NCBI GenBank assembly: GCA_004293675.1
Contig: READ01000020.1
Location: 1-64,000 of the forward strand
Source: Betaproteobacteria bacterium
GTDB lineage: Bacteria > Pseudomonadota > Gammaproteobacteria > Burkholderiales > Casimicrobiaceae
Reading direction: 5' to 3'
DNA: 64,000 nt
Below, one piece after another: positions 28,467 through 38,627 of the stretch. The translations under genes and the position numbers were made by a program. Position 1 is the stretch's first letter; each line of letters opens with the position of its first letter. The notes under the pieces were generated by a model. It made no database searches. It was not told the DNA's origin and saw only the letters and a program-made list of their open reading frames with translations.

Positions 28467-29566
28467 GTGCGACCGCCAACCCCGTGCCCCAAACCGATTC
28501 AGTCACTGAGACGGGTGCAACGCCGAACTTCAATGCGCAGCGCGCTGTGTCGCTGTCGCCGTATCAGCGGGCCTGGGCTCGCTTCAAACGCAATCGTCTG
28601 GGCTATGTTTCTCTGTGGATTTTTGTGGTGATGCTCGTAGTGTCAACCGGTGCAGAATTGTTCAGCAACGATAAACCGTTTGTCACGCGAATCAATGGAC
28701 AACTGCTGTTTCCAATGATTAGCAACCCGAGCGAAAAAGCGCTCGGTGGCGATTTCGTGACTCCGACCGATTGGAAAGATCCATTCATCACGGAGCTCTC
28801 GAAAAAGGACGGCAATTGGTCCTTGGGTGCTATCAATCCGCACTCGGCGCAATCCACTGATTACTTTAGCAAGGCCGTTCCGCCTTCACCGCCAACGACA
28901 ACCAATTGGCTTGGCACCGATAGCAACGGTCGCGACATGGTGGCCCGGCTGCTCTATGGCTTTCGGGTGAGTATTTGGTTTGCGGTCGCGCTGACGATTG
29001 TTGGCACCGTGATTGGCGTCGTCATGGGCGCGATCATGGGCTATTTTGGCGGCTGGGTGGATTTGACGTTGCAGCGCGTTGTAGAAATTTGGGGCGCGGT
29101 GCCGGAGCTCTATTTCTTGATTATTTTTGCGGCGATTTTCGAGCCGTCGTTGGGGCTATTACTGATACTGCTGGCGCTTTGGAGTTGGCTGGGTTTGTCG
29201 GATTACGTTCGCGCTGAATTTTTACGCAATCGCTCGCTTGAATACGTCAAAGCGGCGCGGGCGTTGGGTTTGTCGAACATGCAAATTATTCGCCGCCATG
29301 TGCTTCCGAATTCACTCACGCCAGTCATTACCTTCATTCCGTTTCGAATGAGTGCGGCGATTTTGGCGCTGACTTCACTTGATTTCTTGGGGTTGGGCGT
29401 TCCGGCGTCGGTGCCTTCGCTCGGGCAATTGCTCTTGCAGGGAAAGGCCAATTTGGATGCGTGGTGGATCATTTTTCCGACCTTCGTTTTACTAACAGTC
29501 ACTATGTTGCTATTGACCTTCATCGGCGATGCATTACGTGATGCGTTCGACACACGGAAGTCTTGA
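28463..29566 (+). CDS. yejE: Peptide ABC transporter permease YejE
   Basis: 367-aa partner permease of the DppC/OppC type. It has an N-terminal hydrophilic leader, then LSPYQRAWARFKRNRLGY before helix 1, a large periplasmic loop typical of YejE, and the EAA loop EYVKAARALGLSNMQIIRRHVLPNSL. It overlaps yejB by 4 bp and precedes the ATPase gene with a one-base gap. Confidence 0.95.
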   Translation: MSATANPVPQTDSVTETGATPNFNAQRAVSLSPYQRAWARFKRNRLGYVSLWIFVVMLVVSTGAELFSNDKPFVTRINGQLLFPMISNPSEKALGGDFVTPTDWKDPFITELSKKDGNWSLGAINPHSAQSTDYFSKAVPPSPPTTTNWLGTDSNGRDMVARLLYGFRVSIWFAVALTIVGTVIGVVMGAIMGYFGGWVDLTLQRVVEIWGAVPELYFLIIFAAIFEPSLGLLLILLALWSWLGLSDYVRAEFLRNRSLEYVKAARALGLSNMQIIRRHVLPNSLTPVITFIPFRMSAAILALTSLDFLGLGVPASVPSLGQLLLQGKANLDAWWIIFPTFVLLTVTMLLLTFIGDALRDAFDTRKS

Positions 29567-29567
29567 T

Positions 29568-31160
29568 ATGGCCAACGATGTCTTACTCAACGTAGAAAAT
29601 CTCACGGTGCGCTTTGGAGAAAGCGTCGTCGTCAACGGCGTGTCCTTTGCCGTGAACGCGGGCGAAAAATTTGCCATCGTCGGTGAATCTGGATCGGGAA
29701 AATCGATCACTGCGCTATCCATTCTTCGCCTGGTCGACGCCGCGAAGACCACGGGTGCGATTGAGTTTCTGGGCGAGGACCTTTGTCTGCGCACAGAGGA
29801 CGACATGCAACGCATTCGCGGCGGGAAAATCGGCATGATTTTCCAGGAGCCGATGACTGCGCTTAATCCGCTCTACAAAGTCGGGCACCAGATTAGCGAA
29901 GTGCTGATGCTGCACGAGTCGCTCGACAAGAAGGCGGCACGCGCTCGCGCCATCGAGCTCCTAAATCGAACCGGTATTCCGTCACCCGAAGAGCGCGTAG
30001 ATTTCTACCCGCATCAGCTCTCTGGTGGACAGCGTCAGCGCGCGATGATCGCTATGGCGCTGGCCTGTCGTCCCAAGTTGCTGATCTGTGATGAGCCGAC
30101 CACGGCGCTTGACGTCACCGTGCAAGCGCAAATTCTTGCCTTGCTCGAAGAGCTGCAACGCGAGATCGGCATGGCGCTGATTTTCATCACGCATGACTTG
30201 AACCTGGTTCGTCGTTTCACTGACCGTGTGGCCGTGATGGAGCGAGGCAATCTGGTCGAGATCGGCACCACGCAAGACGTCTTTAGCAACCCACAACATC
30301 CTTACACCAAGCGGTTGTTGGCGACACGGCCACAGCGCGTTGTGCAGAGCATTGCCAGCGATGCCGAAGTGCTCGTCGAAGCTCGCGATGCTCGTGTGAG
30401 TTTCGCCATTCCCACCGGTTGGTTTTCCAGTAAGCCCTTTCACGCGGTCAAGCAAGCCAATCTGGCGCTGCGACGCGGCGAAACGCTCGGTATCGTCGGT
30501 GAGTCGGGCTCCGGAAAAACAACGCTCGGGATGGCGCTCTTGGCGCTGCAATCGCTCTCGGCGGGCGAGGTGCTCCTTGAGGGTAAACGCATCGATAACG
30601 CTGAGCGCACAGCGCTCAGAGCCATGCGAAAGCGCATGCAAGTGGTGTTGCAAGATCCGTTCGCGTCGCTCTCACCGCGCATGACTGTCGGACAGATTGT
30701 GGGCGAAGGATTGGCGTTGCATCAGCCTGACTTGAGTCGCGCGGCACATGAAGAAAAAGTGCAAGCGATTTTGAACGAGGTTGGACTGTCTGAAAAGAAC
30801 GGGATTTATGGCGTCTTGCAGCGCTACCCGCATGAATTCTCTGGCGGACAGCGGCAGCGTATTGCCATCGCTCGGGCAGTGGTTCTTGAGCCAGAGATAT
30901 TAGTGCTCGATGAGCCGACGTCGGCGCTCGACGCGTCCGTCCAACAACAAGTGCTCGCACTCTTGGCAGACTTGCAGCAACGACGTGGTTTGTCCTTCAT
31001 CTTTATCAGCCATGATTTAGCGGTGATTCGAGCGATGGCGCATCGAGTGATGGTGATGAAAAACGGTGATGTCGTCGAAGAGGGCGAAACGCTAGCGCTC
31101 TTTGATGCGCCGCAGCAGCCGTACACTCGCGAGCTGATAGCGGCGGCGCATTTGGTGTGA
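29568..31160 (+). CDS. yejF: Peptide ABC transporter double ATPase YejF
   Basis: About 530-aa protein carrying two fused ABC ATPase modules, as in E. coli YejF. Module 1 has Walker A GESGSGKS, signature LSGGQRQR and Walker [13 protein letters not shown]; module 2 has [16 protein letters not shown] and [12 protein letters not shown]-loops and switch His are present in both. ATG 29568 lies one base after the yejE stop; an earlier in-frame start at 29529 would overlap yejE. It closes the four-gene transporter. Confidence 0.95.
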   Translation: MANDVLLNVENLTVRFGESVVVNGVSFAVNAGEKFAIVGESGSGKSITALSILRLVDAAKTTGAIEFLGEDLCLRTEDDMQRIRGGKIGMIFQEPMTALNPLYKVGHQISEVLMLHESLDKKAARARAIELLNRTGIPSPEERVDFYPHQLSGGQRQRAMIAMALACRPKLLICDEPTTALDVTVQAQILALLEELQREIGMALIFITHDLNLVRRFTDRVAVMERGNLVEIGTTQDVFSNPQHPYTKRLLATRPQRVVQSIASDAEVLVEARDARVSFAIPTGWFSSKPFHAVKQANLALRRGETLGIVGESGSGKTTLGMALLALQSLSAGEVLLEGKRIDNAERTALRAMRKRMQVVLQDPFASLSPRMTVGQIVGEGLALHQPDLSRAAHEEKVQAILNEVGLSEKNGIYGVLQRYPHEFSGGQRQRIAIARAVVLEPEILVLDEPTSALDASVQQQVLALLADLQQRRGLSFIFISHDLAVIRAMAHRVMVMKNGDVVEEGETLALFDAPQQPYTRELIAAAHLV

Positions 31161-31267
31161 CGCCTGAGGGGCAAAATCTGTCACAGAAAAACTCGTTTGC
31201 ACCGCCAACAACGCTTGGACACGCTACCTAGACCGATCTAGTGAGACCGTGTTATAACTTTTTTACC

Positions 31268-31359
31268 AACGGCCATAAAAAATAAGGCGTTCATTTAAGT
31301 TATCGTTATTTTCAGAAAATACATAAAATTGAATATAGGCCTTATTATAAAAGGCGCTT
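31268..31359. repeat. AT-rich palindrome B (92 bp)
   Basis: Arms 31268-31298 and 31329-31359 pair imperfectly (GGCCATAAAAAATAAGGCG against CGCCTTTTATAATAAGGCC) around an AT-rich loop with a TTTTCAGAAAA inner hairpin. It sits between yejF and the acyl-CoA ligase gene and ends about 20 bp before that gene's ribosome-binding site. Confidence 0.8.
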
Positions 31360-31390
31360 CAATAATAAGTTGGATTTACAAGGAAGACCC

Positions 31391-33028
31391 ATGCTCGGAC
31401 TGATGCAACAGCACTCGCTGCTCATTTCAAACATCATCGAATTCGCAGCCGCCTATCACGCCGATACCGAAATCATCTCGCGACGCGTTGAAGGCGATAT
31501 TCACCGCACGAACTACGCAGCGTGTAGCCGTCGCGCCAAGCAAATCGCCAACGCCCTCGATGCTTGGAAGACACCGCAGTCGGCGCGTGTTGCCACGCTC
31601 GCATGGAACGGCTATCGGCACTTCGAGCTCTACTACGGCGTTTCAGGTTCAGGGCGCGTATTGCACACCGTCAATCCACGTTTGCATCCCGATCAAATGG
31701 CGTGGATCGTCAATCATGCCGAAGACGAGATCATGTGTTTCGACATGACGTTTTTACCGCTCATCAAAGCCATCGCGCCGAAGTGCCCGACCGTGAAGCA
31801 CTACGTTGCGATGTGCGATGAAGCGGCGCTACCAGCGGACTCCGGCATCCCCAATTTGGTGAGTTTCGAGGGCTGGATTGCCGCGCACTCCAGCGACTAC
31901 AGCTGGCCGCAGCTGGATGAAAACCAAGCCTCTAGTCTTTGTTACACCAGCGGTACAACGGGCAACCCCAAGGGTGTTTTGTATTCGCACAGGTCAACGC
32001 TGTTGCACGCCATGGCCTCGGCCGCAAGTGACTCCATCGGCGTCAATGGCATGGATACCGTGCTTCCCGTCGTGCCCATGTTTCACGTCAACGCGTGGGG
32101 CTTGCCGTATTTGATGCCGATGGTCGGAGCGCGGATTGTGTTTCCGGGTCCAGCGCTTGATGGCAAATCGATCTACGAACTGTTCGAGAACGAAAAGGTG
32201 ACGTTCTCGGCGGGCGTGCCCACGGTGTGGCAAATGCTCATCGCGCACATGGACAGTAATAATTTGAAGCTCTCGACCATGCGACGCACTTGCATCGGCG
32301 GCAGCGCTTGCCCGCCCGCCATGCTCGACACCTTCCACGACAAATACGGTGTTTCCGTCAATCACGCGTGGGGCATGACCGAGATGAGTCCTCTGGGCAC
32401 CTACGGCACCTTGAAATCAAAGCACGCTACTTTGAGCTGGCCCGAACAACGTTCGGTGTTACTCAAGCAAGGTCGCGCCGTGTTTGGCGTCGACATGCGT
32501 ATCGTCAATGCTGATGGAATCGAGCAGCCGCGCGACGGCAAGGCCTTTGGCGACTTGATGGTGCGCGGGCCATGGATCGTGCGTGAATATTTCAAAGCCG
32601 ACGGCGGCAAGATTTTGGACAACGACGGCTACTTTCCCACGGGCGACGTTGCCACGCTCGATGCCGATGGCTACATGCAAATCACCGATCGCAGCAAGGA
32701 TGTGATTAAAAGCGGTGGCGAATGGATTAGCTCCATTGATATTGAAAACATCGCCCTGGCGCACCCGGCGGTAGCGATGGCGGCGTGCATCGGCGTGCCG
32801 CACCCGAAGTGGGATGAACGTCCGATTCTCTGCGTTGTCAAAAAGCCCAACGCTGAGACAACGGCTGCCGAAATCATCGCGTTTTACGATGGCAAAATTG
32901 CCAAATGGCAAGCGCCCGACGATGTTCAATTCGTTGACGCCATACCGCTTGGTGCCACCGGAAAAATTCAAAAGAATAAACTGCGCGAACAATTTAAGTC
33001 CTACGTTCTTCCAACCACTGCCACCTAA
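31391..33028 (+). CDS. Medium/long-chain acyl-CoA synthetase (AMP-dependent ligase)
   Basis: About 545-aa adenylate-forming enzyme that activates a carboxylic acid to its CoA thioester with ATP. The core A3-type motif YTSGTTGNPKGVLYSHRS (about 188-205), NHAWGMTEMSPLGTYG, YFPTGDVATLDADGYMQITD and the C-terminal catalytic Lys region GKIQKNKLRE are all intact. It starts at ATG 31391 behind an AAGGAAG ribosome-binding site. It lies 29 bp upstream of the sugar-binding protein gene, so it is probably co-transcribed with the sugar ABC system, an unusual pairing. Chain-length preference cannot be inferred. Confidence 0.94.
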   Translation: MLGLMQQHSLLISNIIEFAAAYHADTEIISRRVEGDIHRTNYAACSRRAKQIANALDAWKTPQSARVATLAWNGYRHFELYYGVSGSGRVLHTVNPRLHPDQMAWIVNHAEDEIMCFDMTFLPLIKAIAPKCPTVKHYVAMCDEAALPADSGIPNLVSFEGWIAAHSSDYSWPQLDENQASSLCYTSGTTGNPKGVLYSHRSTLLHAMASAASDSIGVNGMDTVLPVVPMFHVNAWGLPYLMPMVGARIVFPGPALDGKSIYELFENEKVTFSAGVPTVWQMLIAHMDSNNLKLSTMRRTCIGGSACPPAMLDTFHDKYGVSVNHAWGMTEMSPLGTYGTLKSKHATLSWPEQRSVLLKQGRAVFGVDMRIVNADGIEQPRDGKAFGDLMVRGPWIVREYFKADGGKILDNDGYFPTGDVATLDADGYMQITDRSKDVIKSGGEWISSIDIENIALAHPAVAMAACIGVPHPKWDERPILCVVKKPNAETTAAEIIAFYDGKIAKWQAPDDVQFVDAIPLGATGKIQKNKLREQFKSYVLPTTAT

Positions 33029-33057
33029 AAAAATCGTATTTTCCAAAGGAGATTGCT

Positions 33058-34293
33058 ATGAAACTCAAACCCATCTTCGCGGCCATGGCTGCCGTGTCTG
33101 TCTTTGGCGCAGCGCAAGCCGCCGAGGTCGAAGTCCTGCACTGGTGGACGTCGGGCGGTGAAGCCAAGTCCGTTGCCGAGCTCAAAAAAATGATGGAAGC
33201 CAAGGGTCATAAGTGGAAAGACTTCGCGGTCGCCGGTGGCGGCGGTGATGCCGCCATGACCGCGCTCAAAGCGCGTGTCGTGTCCGGCAACCCACCCGTT
33301 GCGGCGCAAATCAAAGGGCCATCGATTCAAGAATGGGCTCGTGAAGGCGCATTGGGCGACATAAGCGCCGCCGCGACCGATTGGGACAAATTGCTTCCCA
33401 AAGTCGTCGCCGATGTGATGAAGTACAAAGGCAAATACGTCGCTGCACCCGTGAATGTGCACCGCGTGAATTGGCTGTGGATCAATCAAGACGCATTGAA
33501 CAAGGCTGGCGGCAAAGCACCAACAAACTTTGATGAGTTTTTTGCGTTGGCTGACAAGTTCAAAGCCGCTGGAATGACCGCCGTTGCGCATGGCGGGCAG
33601 CCTTGGCAAGACGCCACCGTCTTCGAATCCGTCGTGCTCGGCGTCGGTGGCGCAAAGTTTTTTGAGGACGCGCTGGTGAAACTCGATGCCAAAGCGCTCG
33701 ATAGCCCCACGATGCTGAAATCCTTCGACACACTCGCCAAAATCAAAACCTACATCGACAAAGATGCTGCGGGCCGCGATTGGAATCTGGCCACCGCAAT
33801 GGTGATGAACGGCAAAGGCGGCATGCAATTCATGGGTGACTGGGCCAAGGGCGAATTCACGGCTGCCAACAAAGTGGCGGGCAAGGATTACACCTGCGCA
33901 CCAGCACCGGGCACTGCCAATGCGTACACCTTCAATATCGATTCATTCGCGATGTTTAACGTGAAAGCGGCGGACGCGAAGAAAGGTCAAGCCGATCTCG
34001 CGGCATCCATCATGTCGCCCGAATTTCAAGAAGTGTTTAACTTGAACAAAGGTTCGATCCCCGCTCGCGCTGGTGTGAGCAAGGCAAAGTTTGATAGCTG
34101 TGGTCAGAAATCGATGGCTGATTTTGAGAGCACTGCAAAGAGCGGCGGATTGGTTGCATCGTTCGCGCATGGCATGGCTGTGCCATCGGCCACGCAAGGC
34201 GCCATCGTCGACGTGATCGCCAAATTCATGAACTCGACTATGTCGAGCAAAGATGCGGTGGCTGCGTTGGTGAAGGCGAGTAAGACGAAGTAA
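33058..34293 (+). CDS. Sugar ABC transporter binding protein (GtsA-like)
   Basis: 411-aa periplasmic solute-binding protein family 1 member; it closely resembles glucose/mannose-type GtsA proteins as I recall them. The signal peptide is MKLKPIFAAMAAVSVFGAAQ, followed by VEVLHWWTSGGEAKSVAELK, a hallmark opening. HRVNWLWINQDALNKAGGKAP and GGMQFMGDWAKGEF are conserved sugar-site regions. It has an AAAGGAG ribosome-binding site 7 bp before ATG. The permease genes start 153 bp downstream, beyond a repeat. Confidence 0.92.
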   Translation: MKLKPIFAAMAAVSVFGAAQAAEVEVLHWWTSGGEAKSVAELKKMMEAKGHKWKDFAVAGGGGDAAMTALKARVVSGNPPVAAQIKGPSIQEWAREGALGDISAAATDWDKLLPKVVADVMKYKGKYVAAPVNVHRVNWLWINQDALNKAGGKAPTNFDEFFALADKFKAAGMTAVAHGGQPWQDATVFESVVLGVGGAKFFEDALVKLDAKALDSPTMLKSFDTLAKIKTYIDKDAAGRDWNLATAMVMNGKGGMQFMGDWAKGEFTAANKVAGKDYTCAPAPGTANAYTFNIDSFAMFNVKAADAKKGQADLAASIMSPEFQEVFNLNKGSIPARAGVSKAKFDSCGQKSMADFESTAKSGGLVASFAHGMAVPSATQGAIVDVIAKFMNSTMSSKDAVAALVKASKTK

Positions 34294-34318
34294 CTCTCTG
34301 GCACAACGATGATCGATG

Positions 34319-34432
34319 TCCCCTCCCCTTCAAGGGGAGGGCTAGGGTGGGGATGGTTTTCGGTGCCAGCACAGATCACCGATGCGAACACCATCCCCCT
34401 CCCAACCTCCCCCTTGAAGGGGGAGGGACAGA
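34319..34432. repeat. Inverted pair of REP-like units (BIME-like)
   Basis: A unit CCTCCCCTTCAAGGGGAGG with a GGGGATGGTTTTCGGTG tail is followed by an inverted unit with CCTCCCCCTTGAAGGGGGAGG. It is related to the single unit at 16487. Located between the binding-protein and permease genes, it could form hairpins that uncouple their mRNA levels. Confidence 0.8.
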
Positions 34433-34446
34433 ACCCTCGCTAGTCC

Positions 34447-35325
34447 ATGCGCTCACACTCCGCCGACCGCTGGCTCCCTAAGCTAGTCCTATCGCCAACC
34501 CTTCTGGCGAGCCTCATCTTCGTCTACGGTTTCATCCTGATCACCGTCGCGATGTCATTCACCGAATCGCGATTGCTGCCGAATTGGGAGTGGGCGGGCG
34601 TTGATCGTTATGTTGAACTGTTTGACAACGATCGGTTCTGGACGAGCGCCAAGAATCTGGCGATTTTTGGGTCGCTGTTTATCGTGATTAGTATGGCCGT
34701 AGGCTTGTTGCTAGCCATCCTGCTCGATCAAAAAATTCGTGGCGAAGGTTTTCTTCGCGCGATTTATTTGTACCCCATGGCGCTCTCGTTTATCGTGACG
34801 GGCACCGCGTGGAAATGGATGTTGAATCCCGGTCTTGGCTTGGAGCGCATCGTTCAGCAATGGGGCTTCGCTGACTTCACCTTCGATTGGTTGGTCAACC
34901 CCGATAAGGCGATCTACACCGTAGTGATTGCGGGTGTGTGGCAAAGCGCGGGCTTTGCGATGGCCTTATTCCTTGCGGGTTTGCGCGGCGTTGATTCGGA
35001 GATCATCAAGGCGGCGCAGGTCGACGGCGCAAGTTTGCCAACGATTTATCGACGCATCATTATTCCAAGCTTGCGTCCGGTGTTTTTCTCGGTTGCCTTG
35101 ATACTGGCGCACATCGCGATCAAGAGTTTTGATTTGGTCATGGCATTAACGGGCGGCGGTCCGGGCACGGCCACCGATGTACCCGCGATCTTCATGTACC
35201 AGTTTTCCTTTTCGCGTGGACAGCTGGGTGTTGGGGCGGCAAGTGCGGTGATGATGCTCATGACCATCATGGCGGTGATGGTGCCGCTGATGTATGCCGA
35301 AGCTAAAAGTGGGGCGCAACGATGA
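34447..35325 (+). CDS. Sugar ABC transporter permease (GtsB/UgpA type)
   Basis: 292-aa inner-membrane permease with six helices. The cytoplasmic EAA motif is EIIKAAQVDGASLPTIYRRIIIPSLRPV, and ALTGGGPGTATDVPA is a conserved sugar-permease segment near the C-terminus. Length is normal for the MalF-like short class. Its stop overlaps the next gene's ATG by 4 bp, as expected of a translationally coupled permease pair. Confidence 0.94.
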   Translation: MRSHSADRWLPKLVLSPTLLASLIFVYGFILITVAMSFTESRLLPNWEWAGVDRYVELFDNDRFWTSAKNLAIFGSLFIVISMAVGLLLAILLDQKIRGEGFLRAIYLYPMALSFIVTGTAWKWMLNPGLGLERIVQQWGFADFTFDWLVNPDKAIYTVVIAGVWQSAGFAMALFLAGLRGVDSEIIKAAQVDGASLPTIYRRIIIPSLRPVFFSVALILAHIAIKSFDLVMALTGGGPGTATDVPAIFMYQFSFSRGQLGVGAASAVMMLMTIMAVMVPLMYAEAKSGAQR

Positions 35326-36170
35326 GTGTTGTTTCTCGCGTTTTTCTCTACCTCATCCTTGCGCTCGCCGCGCTGTACACGCTCGCGCCGTTGTGGGTGA
35401 TGCTTGCAACGTCTTTCAAGTCGCTCGATGAAATTCGAGAAGGCAGTTTGATCGCTGCGCCACAAGCGCCGACCATCGCTGCGTGGGGGAAAGCGTGGAG
35501 CAGCGCTTGTACCGGCGTACGCTGCGACGGCTTGCAGCCGTTTTTCTTCAACTCGCTATTGATGACCATTCCAGCGGTCTTGATCTCCACGATCATCGGT
35601 GCGCTCAACGGTTATTCGCTCACGCATTGGAAGTTTCGCGGATCGGAAGTGCTCTTCACCATGCTCTTGCTGGGTTGCTTTATTCCGTTTCAAGTCGTTC
35701 TTTTACCGATGGCGCGGACCCTCGGCGCGATTGGATTTGTGGATTCCGTCTTTGGGTTGATCTTTGTTCATGTTGTTTACGGATTGGCTTTCACCACGCT
35801 ATTTTTTCGCAACTATTACCTCGGTGTGCCTGGCGAATTGATCAAAGCAGCGCGCGTTGACGGCGCGGGTTTCTTCACCATTTTCTGGCGCATCTTGATG
35901 CCCATCAGCGGGCCGATTTTTGTGGTCTGCGTGATTTGGCAATTCACACAAATTTGGAATGACTTCTTGTTCGGCGTTGTGTTCGCTGGATCAGACTCGC
36001 AACCCGTCACCGTCGCGCTGAATAACCTGGTTCGCACCAGCACAGGCGTGAAGGAATACAACGTCGATATGGCCGCAGCGATCATTGCGGCCTTGCCTAC
36101 GCTCTTTGTCTACATCGTGGCTGGGAAGTATTTTGTGCGTGGACTGACGGCGGGAGCGGTGAAGGGATGA
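35322..36170 (+). CDS. Sugar ABC transporter permease (GtsC/MalG type)
   Basis: 282-aa inner-membrane permease, partner of the preceding protein. The EAA loop is ELIKAARVDGAGFFTIFWRILMPISGP. The N-terminal LAPLWVMLATSFKSLDEIREG and LVRTSTGVKEYNVDMAAAIIAALPTL segments match GtsC-like glucose/mannose permeases. Together the two form the transmembrane pore. Confidence 0.94.
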   Translation: MSVVSRVFLYLILALAALYTLAPLWVMLATSFKSLDEIREGSLIAAPQAPTIAAWGKAWSSACTGVRCDGLQPFFFNSLLMTIPAVLISTIIGALNGYSLTHWKFRGSEVLFTMLLLGCFIPFQVVLLPMARTLGAIGFVDSVFGLIFVHVVYGLAFTTLFFRNYYLGVPGELIKAARVDGAGFFTIFWRILMPISGPIFVVCVIWQFTQIWNDFLFGVVFAGSDSQPVTVALNNLVRTSTGVKEYNVDMAAAIIAALPTLFVYIVAGKYFVRGLTAGAVKG

Positions 36171-36211
36171 GTGCAAATGCGTCTGCCTGCATCGTGAGTG
36201 ATGCGCTTTTC

Positions 36212-36287
36212 ACTCCGTTCGCGCTGAGCTGGTCGTTGGGTGGGTGGCGCACGACCGATGCTTCGACTCGCTCAGCACGAACGGATC
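36212..36287. repeat. GCTCAG/GAACGG repeat pair
   Basis: CCGTTCGCGCTGAGC (about 36215-36229) and, inverted, GCTCAGCACGAACGG (36270-36284) flank GTCGTTGGGTGGGTGGCG. The same family is seen near 225-300, 52744-52812 and 63140-63195. It lies in the 148-bp gap before the ATPase gene. Confidence 0.7.
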
Positions 36288-36318
36288 AGAATTCAATAAA
36301 TTTTGCGCGCAAGCAATC

Positions 36319-37449
36319 ATGGCAAGTCTAGGCATCCACAACATCCGCAAAACCTACGGCGATAAAGCCAAAGGCGTTGAGGTACTCAAGGGCATCAACC
36401 TCGATATCGCGGATGGCGAATTTCTAATCCTTGTGGGCGGTTCCGGCTGCGGAAAGAGCACGCTGCTCAACATGATCGCCGGGCTTGAAACCGTGACCGA
36501 AGGCGAGATATCGATCAACGGCAAGCGCGTCAACGAGCTCTCGCCGAAGGATCGCGACATCGCGATGGTGTTTCAGAGCTACGCGCTCTATCCGTCGATG
36601 AGCGTGCGAGAAAACATCGCCTTCGGCCTGTCGTTGCGAAAGATTGCGAAAGCAGAGCAGGAGGCAACGATTGCTCGCGTGGCGAAGCTCTTGCAGATTG
36701 AGGCGCTCCTTGATCGCAAGCCCGCGCAGCTCTCGGGCGGGCAGCGGCAGCGCGTTGCGATGGGCCGGGCGCTCGCACGCGAGCCGCAAATTTTTCTATT
36801 CGATGAGCCGCTGTCAAACCTTGATGCGAAACTGCGCGTTGAGATGCGAAGCGAGATCAAGCTGCTACACAAACGCTTGGGCATCACCACGGTCTACGTC
36901 ACCCACGATCAAATCGAGGCGATGACCTTGGGCGACAAGATCGCTGTGATGAAAGACGGTGTCGTGCAGCAATTTGGCACACCCAGTCAGATATACAACC
37001 GCCCTTTGAACACGTTTGTTGCCGGTTTTATGGGCTCGCCGCCGATGAACTTGATTCCCGCAACGGTGGTGGGCACCGGCGCAAACATAGCGCTGTCGTT
37101 CACCGTGGGCGCAGCGGCTGTCAGCAGCTTCACCCTCGCCCTCACGCTTGACGCGGCGTCGGAAGGTAAGTTGAAGCTCGGTCAAGCCGTGTTACTAGGG
37201 CTTCGCCCCGAACACATCACCGACGCGTCCCGAGTAGAAATGCACGGCGCGCAACAGCTCAGCGTGCCCATTGAAATTACCGAAGCCACCGGTGCTGACA
37301 CGCTACTCACAACCCTCTTGGGCGGCGTGAAATGCTTGGCACGGCTTCATCCCGAAGCGCTCGATTCAGTCACCGGCCAAGACGTGTCGGTGTGCATTGA
37401 TGCATCGCGCGCGGTGCTCTTTGATCCGATGACGGGACTGTCGTATTGA
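36319..37449 (+). CDS. Sugar ABC transporter ATPase (UgpC/MalK type)
   Basis: About 376-aa ATP-binding subunit. Walker [11 protein letters not shown]-loop [12 protein letters not shown], signature LSGGQRQR, Walker [17 protein letters not shown] and switch [10 protein letters not shown] are intact, followed by a C-terminal TOBE/MOI domain (about 240-376). ATG 36319 immediately precedes the ABC core ([14 protein letters not shown]). It completes the importer with the two permeases and the binding protein. The repeat upstream separates it from gtsC-like by 148 bp. Confidence 0.95.
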   Translation: MASLGIHNIRKTYGDKAKGVEVLKGINLDIADGEFLILVGGSGCGKSTLLNMIAGLETVTEGEISINGKRVNELSPKDRDIAMVFQSYALYPSMSVRENIAFGLSLRKIAKAEQEATIARVAKLLQIEALLDRKPAQLSGGQRQRVAMGRALAREPQIFLFDEPLSNLDAKLRVEMRSEIKLLHKRLGITTVYVTHDQIEAMTLGDKIAVMKDGVVQQFGTPSQIYNRPLNTFVAGFMGSPPMNLIPATVVGTGANIALSFTVGAAAVSSFTLALTLDAASEGKLKLGQAVLLGLRPEHITDASRVEMHGAQQLSVPIEITEATGADTLLTTLLGGVKCLARLHPEALDSVTGQDVSVCIDASRAVLFDPMTGLSY

Positions 37450-37488
37450 TTTCGCGGTAGAGCGAGCATGACGGTCAGCGGAGCCACC

Positions 37489-37520
37489 AAAAAAGAAAGC
37501 CCCGCACAGGGCGGGGCTTT
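37489..37520 (-). terminator. Bidirectional rho-independent terminator
   Basis: AAAGCCCCGC (37496-37505) pairs with GCGGGGCTTT (37511-37520) around a 5-nt loop. On the minus strand it is followed by TCTTTTTT, ideal for the phasin gene ending at 37645. On the plus strand it lies 47 bp after the ATPase stop and may also act there, with a weaker T-run. Confidence 0.8.
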
Positions 37521-37644
37521 GAGGTGGCGCGGGACACGGAGGGAATTTTGTCGCGCCATCGCTGATCATCCAGCGTGGCGTGATTGTCCAAGCTCTGAGC
37601 CACGCTGTCCCCACCCACACGGGTAGGAATCGCGCGCCGTCCGA

Positions 37645-38181
37645 TTACTTGCGCTTGCCAGCAGCGGGCTTTGCCGATGCTTTGACTTGATTGCCAGCGA
37701 ATTCAACGCCTTCTTTGGTGGCCTTAGCAACCGTTTCGAAAGCAGCCATCGATGTTTCAACCGATGCTTTGAGAGCCGACATGGCGTACTCAGCACCTGG
37801 AACGTTTTGTGGAGCGTTCTTGGCGAGTTTGTCGAGGTTTGCAACGAACGCTTTAGCGGCTTCAGCAGCTTGGGTTTCGGCAAATGCCATGGCTTGCGTT
37901 TGAGCAGCCGACATCATGTCGATGGCTTGACGCGACGTGCTGCTTGCCCATTCGGCTTTCTCCTCCATTTGCTTAGCGCGCAAAGGCACCAAATCTTGGG
38001 GCGCTTTCACCGCAGCAAGTGCGTGCAGGTCAGCCGTGGTCGAAGCGGCGAATTCGTTAGCGGCTTTCACACCAAAGGCAGAAGCTTTGGTGCCGTAGGC
38101 AACGGCAGCGTCAACGCTCTTCAATACATTGGCCATGTAAGCACGGTTCATTTCAGCGACTTGTTCGAAAACTGGAAACAT
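37645..38181 (-). CDS. phaP: Phasin family protein (PHA granule-associated)
   Basis: About 178-aa Ala-rich, largely helical protein with the phasin pattern: MFPVFEQVAEMNRAYMANVLK, LHALAAVKAPQDLVPLRAKQ, then a long amphipathic helix and a basic tail AKPAAGKRK. Phasins coat polyhydroxyalkanoate granules and regulate their number and size. A GGAG ribosome-binding site supports ATG 38181 over an upstream in-frame start at 38235. It is divergent from phaR, which typically represses phasin genes, with palindrome C in the 446-bp gap. No PHA synthase is in the window. Confidence 0.9.
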   Translation of the reverse strand: MFPVFEQVAEMNRAYMANVLKSVDAAVAYGTKASAFGVKAANEFAASTTADLHALAAVKAPQDLVPLRAKQMEEKAEWASSTSRQAIDMMSAAQTQAMAFAETQAAEAAKAFVANLDKLAKNAPQNVPGAEYAMSALKASVETSMAAFETVAKATKEGVEFAGNQVKASAKPAAGKRK

Positions 38182-38398
38182 ATTTTTTCTCCAAAAAAAT
38201 GGGGTTGTCTGCGTGAATCCCAAGGACTGAAACAAAGCGTTTCAAGGAATCATGTTGCAGTGCACAAAACGAATGATAGGGGCGTTTGAATCGCATCGCA
38301 AGTCTTTTTTGTTGCGATGCAGCAATCTAGAGTTTGGCCTCAGACCGTCAACGCGCTCAGTCGTGGATTACCAGTGTTTATCAGAATAACTTAAAGCG

Positions 38399-38494
38399 TC
38401 TATGCCATGTAAAATAAGGCTTATATGTGTTTTTAGTAAATTTTCGAAAAGTCATCAAAATCTGTTATACGCCAATATTCATTGGGCCTATATG
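38399..38494. repeat. AT-rich palindrome C (about 96 bp)
   Basis: Arms 38400-38425 and 38466-38493 pair imperfectly (ATGCCATGTAAAATAAGGC against GGCCCAATGAATATTGGCG) around a loop containing TTTTCGAAAA. It lies between divergent phasin and phaR genes, in the position where PhaR would be expected to act; it is repeated elsewhere, so it is unlikely to be the PhaR operator. Confidence 0.8.
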
Positions 38495-38627
38495 AGTAAA
38501 GCTAGACGTAACCATCGTCCATGAAAAGGTACGTCACAAAAACGCGTTGCCCAGTCGCATCGAGCCGATTGCCTGCTCTACAATTGCGCACTGCACAAAA
38601 TAGGAGCCTTCCAAGGCTTTGAGACAT

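Noticed and set aside
38399-38494. Palindrome C as the PhaR operator
   Set aside because: It has the right location, but the same element occurs at six other sites unrelated to PHA genes.
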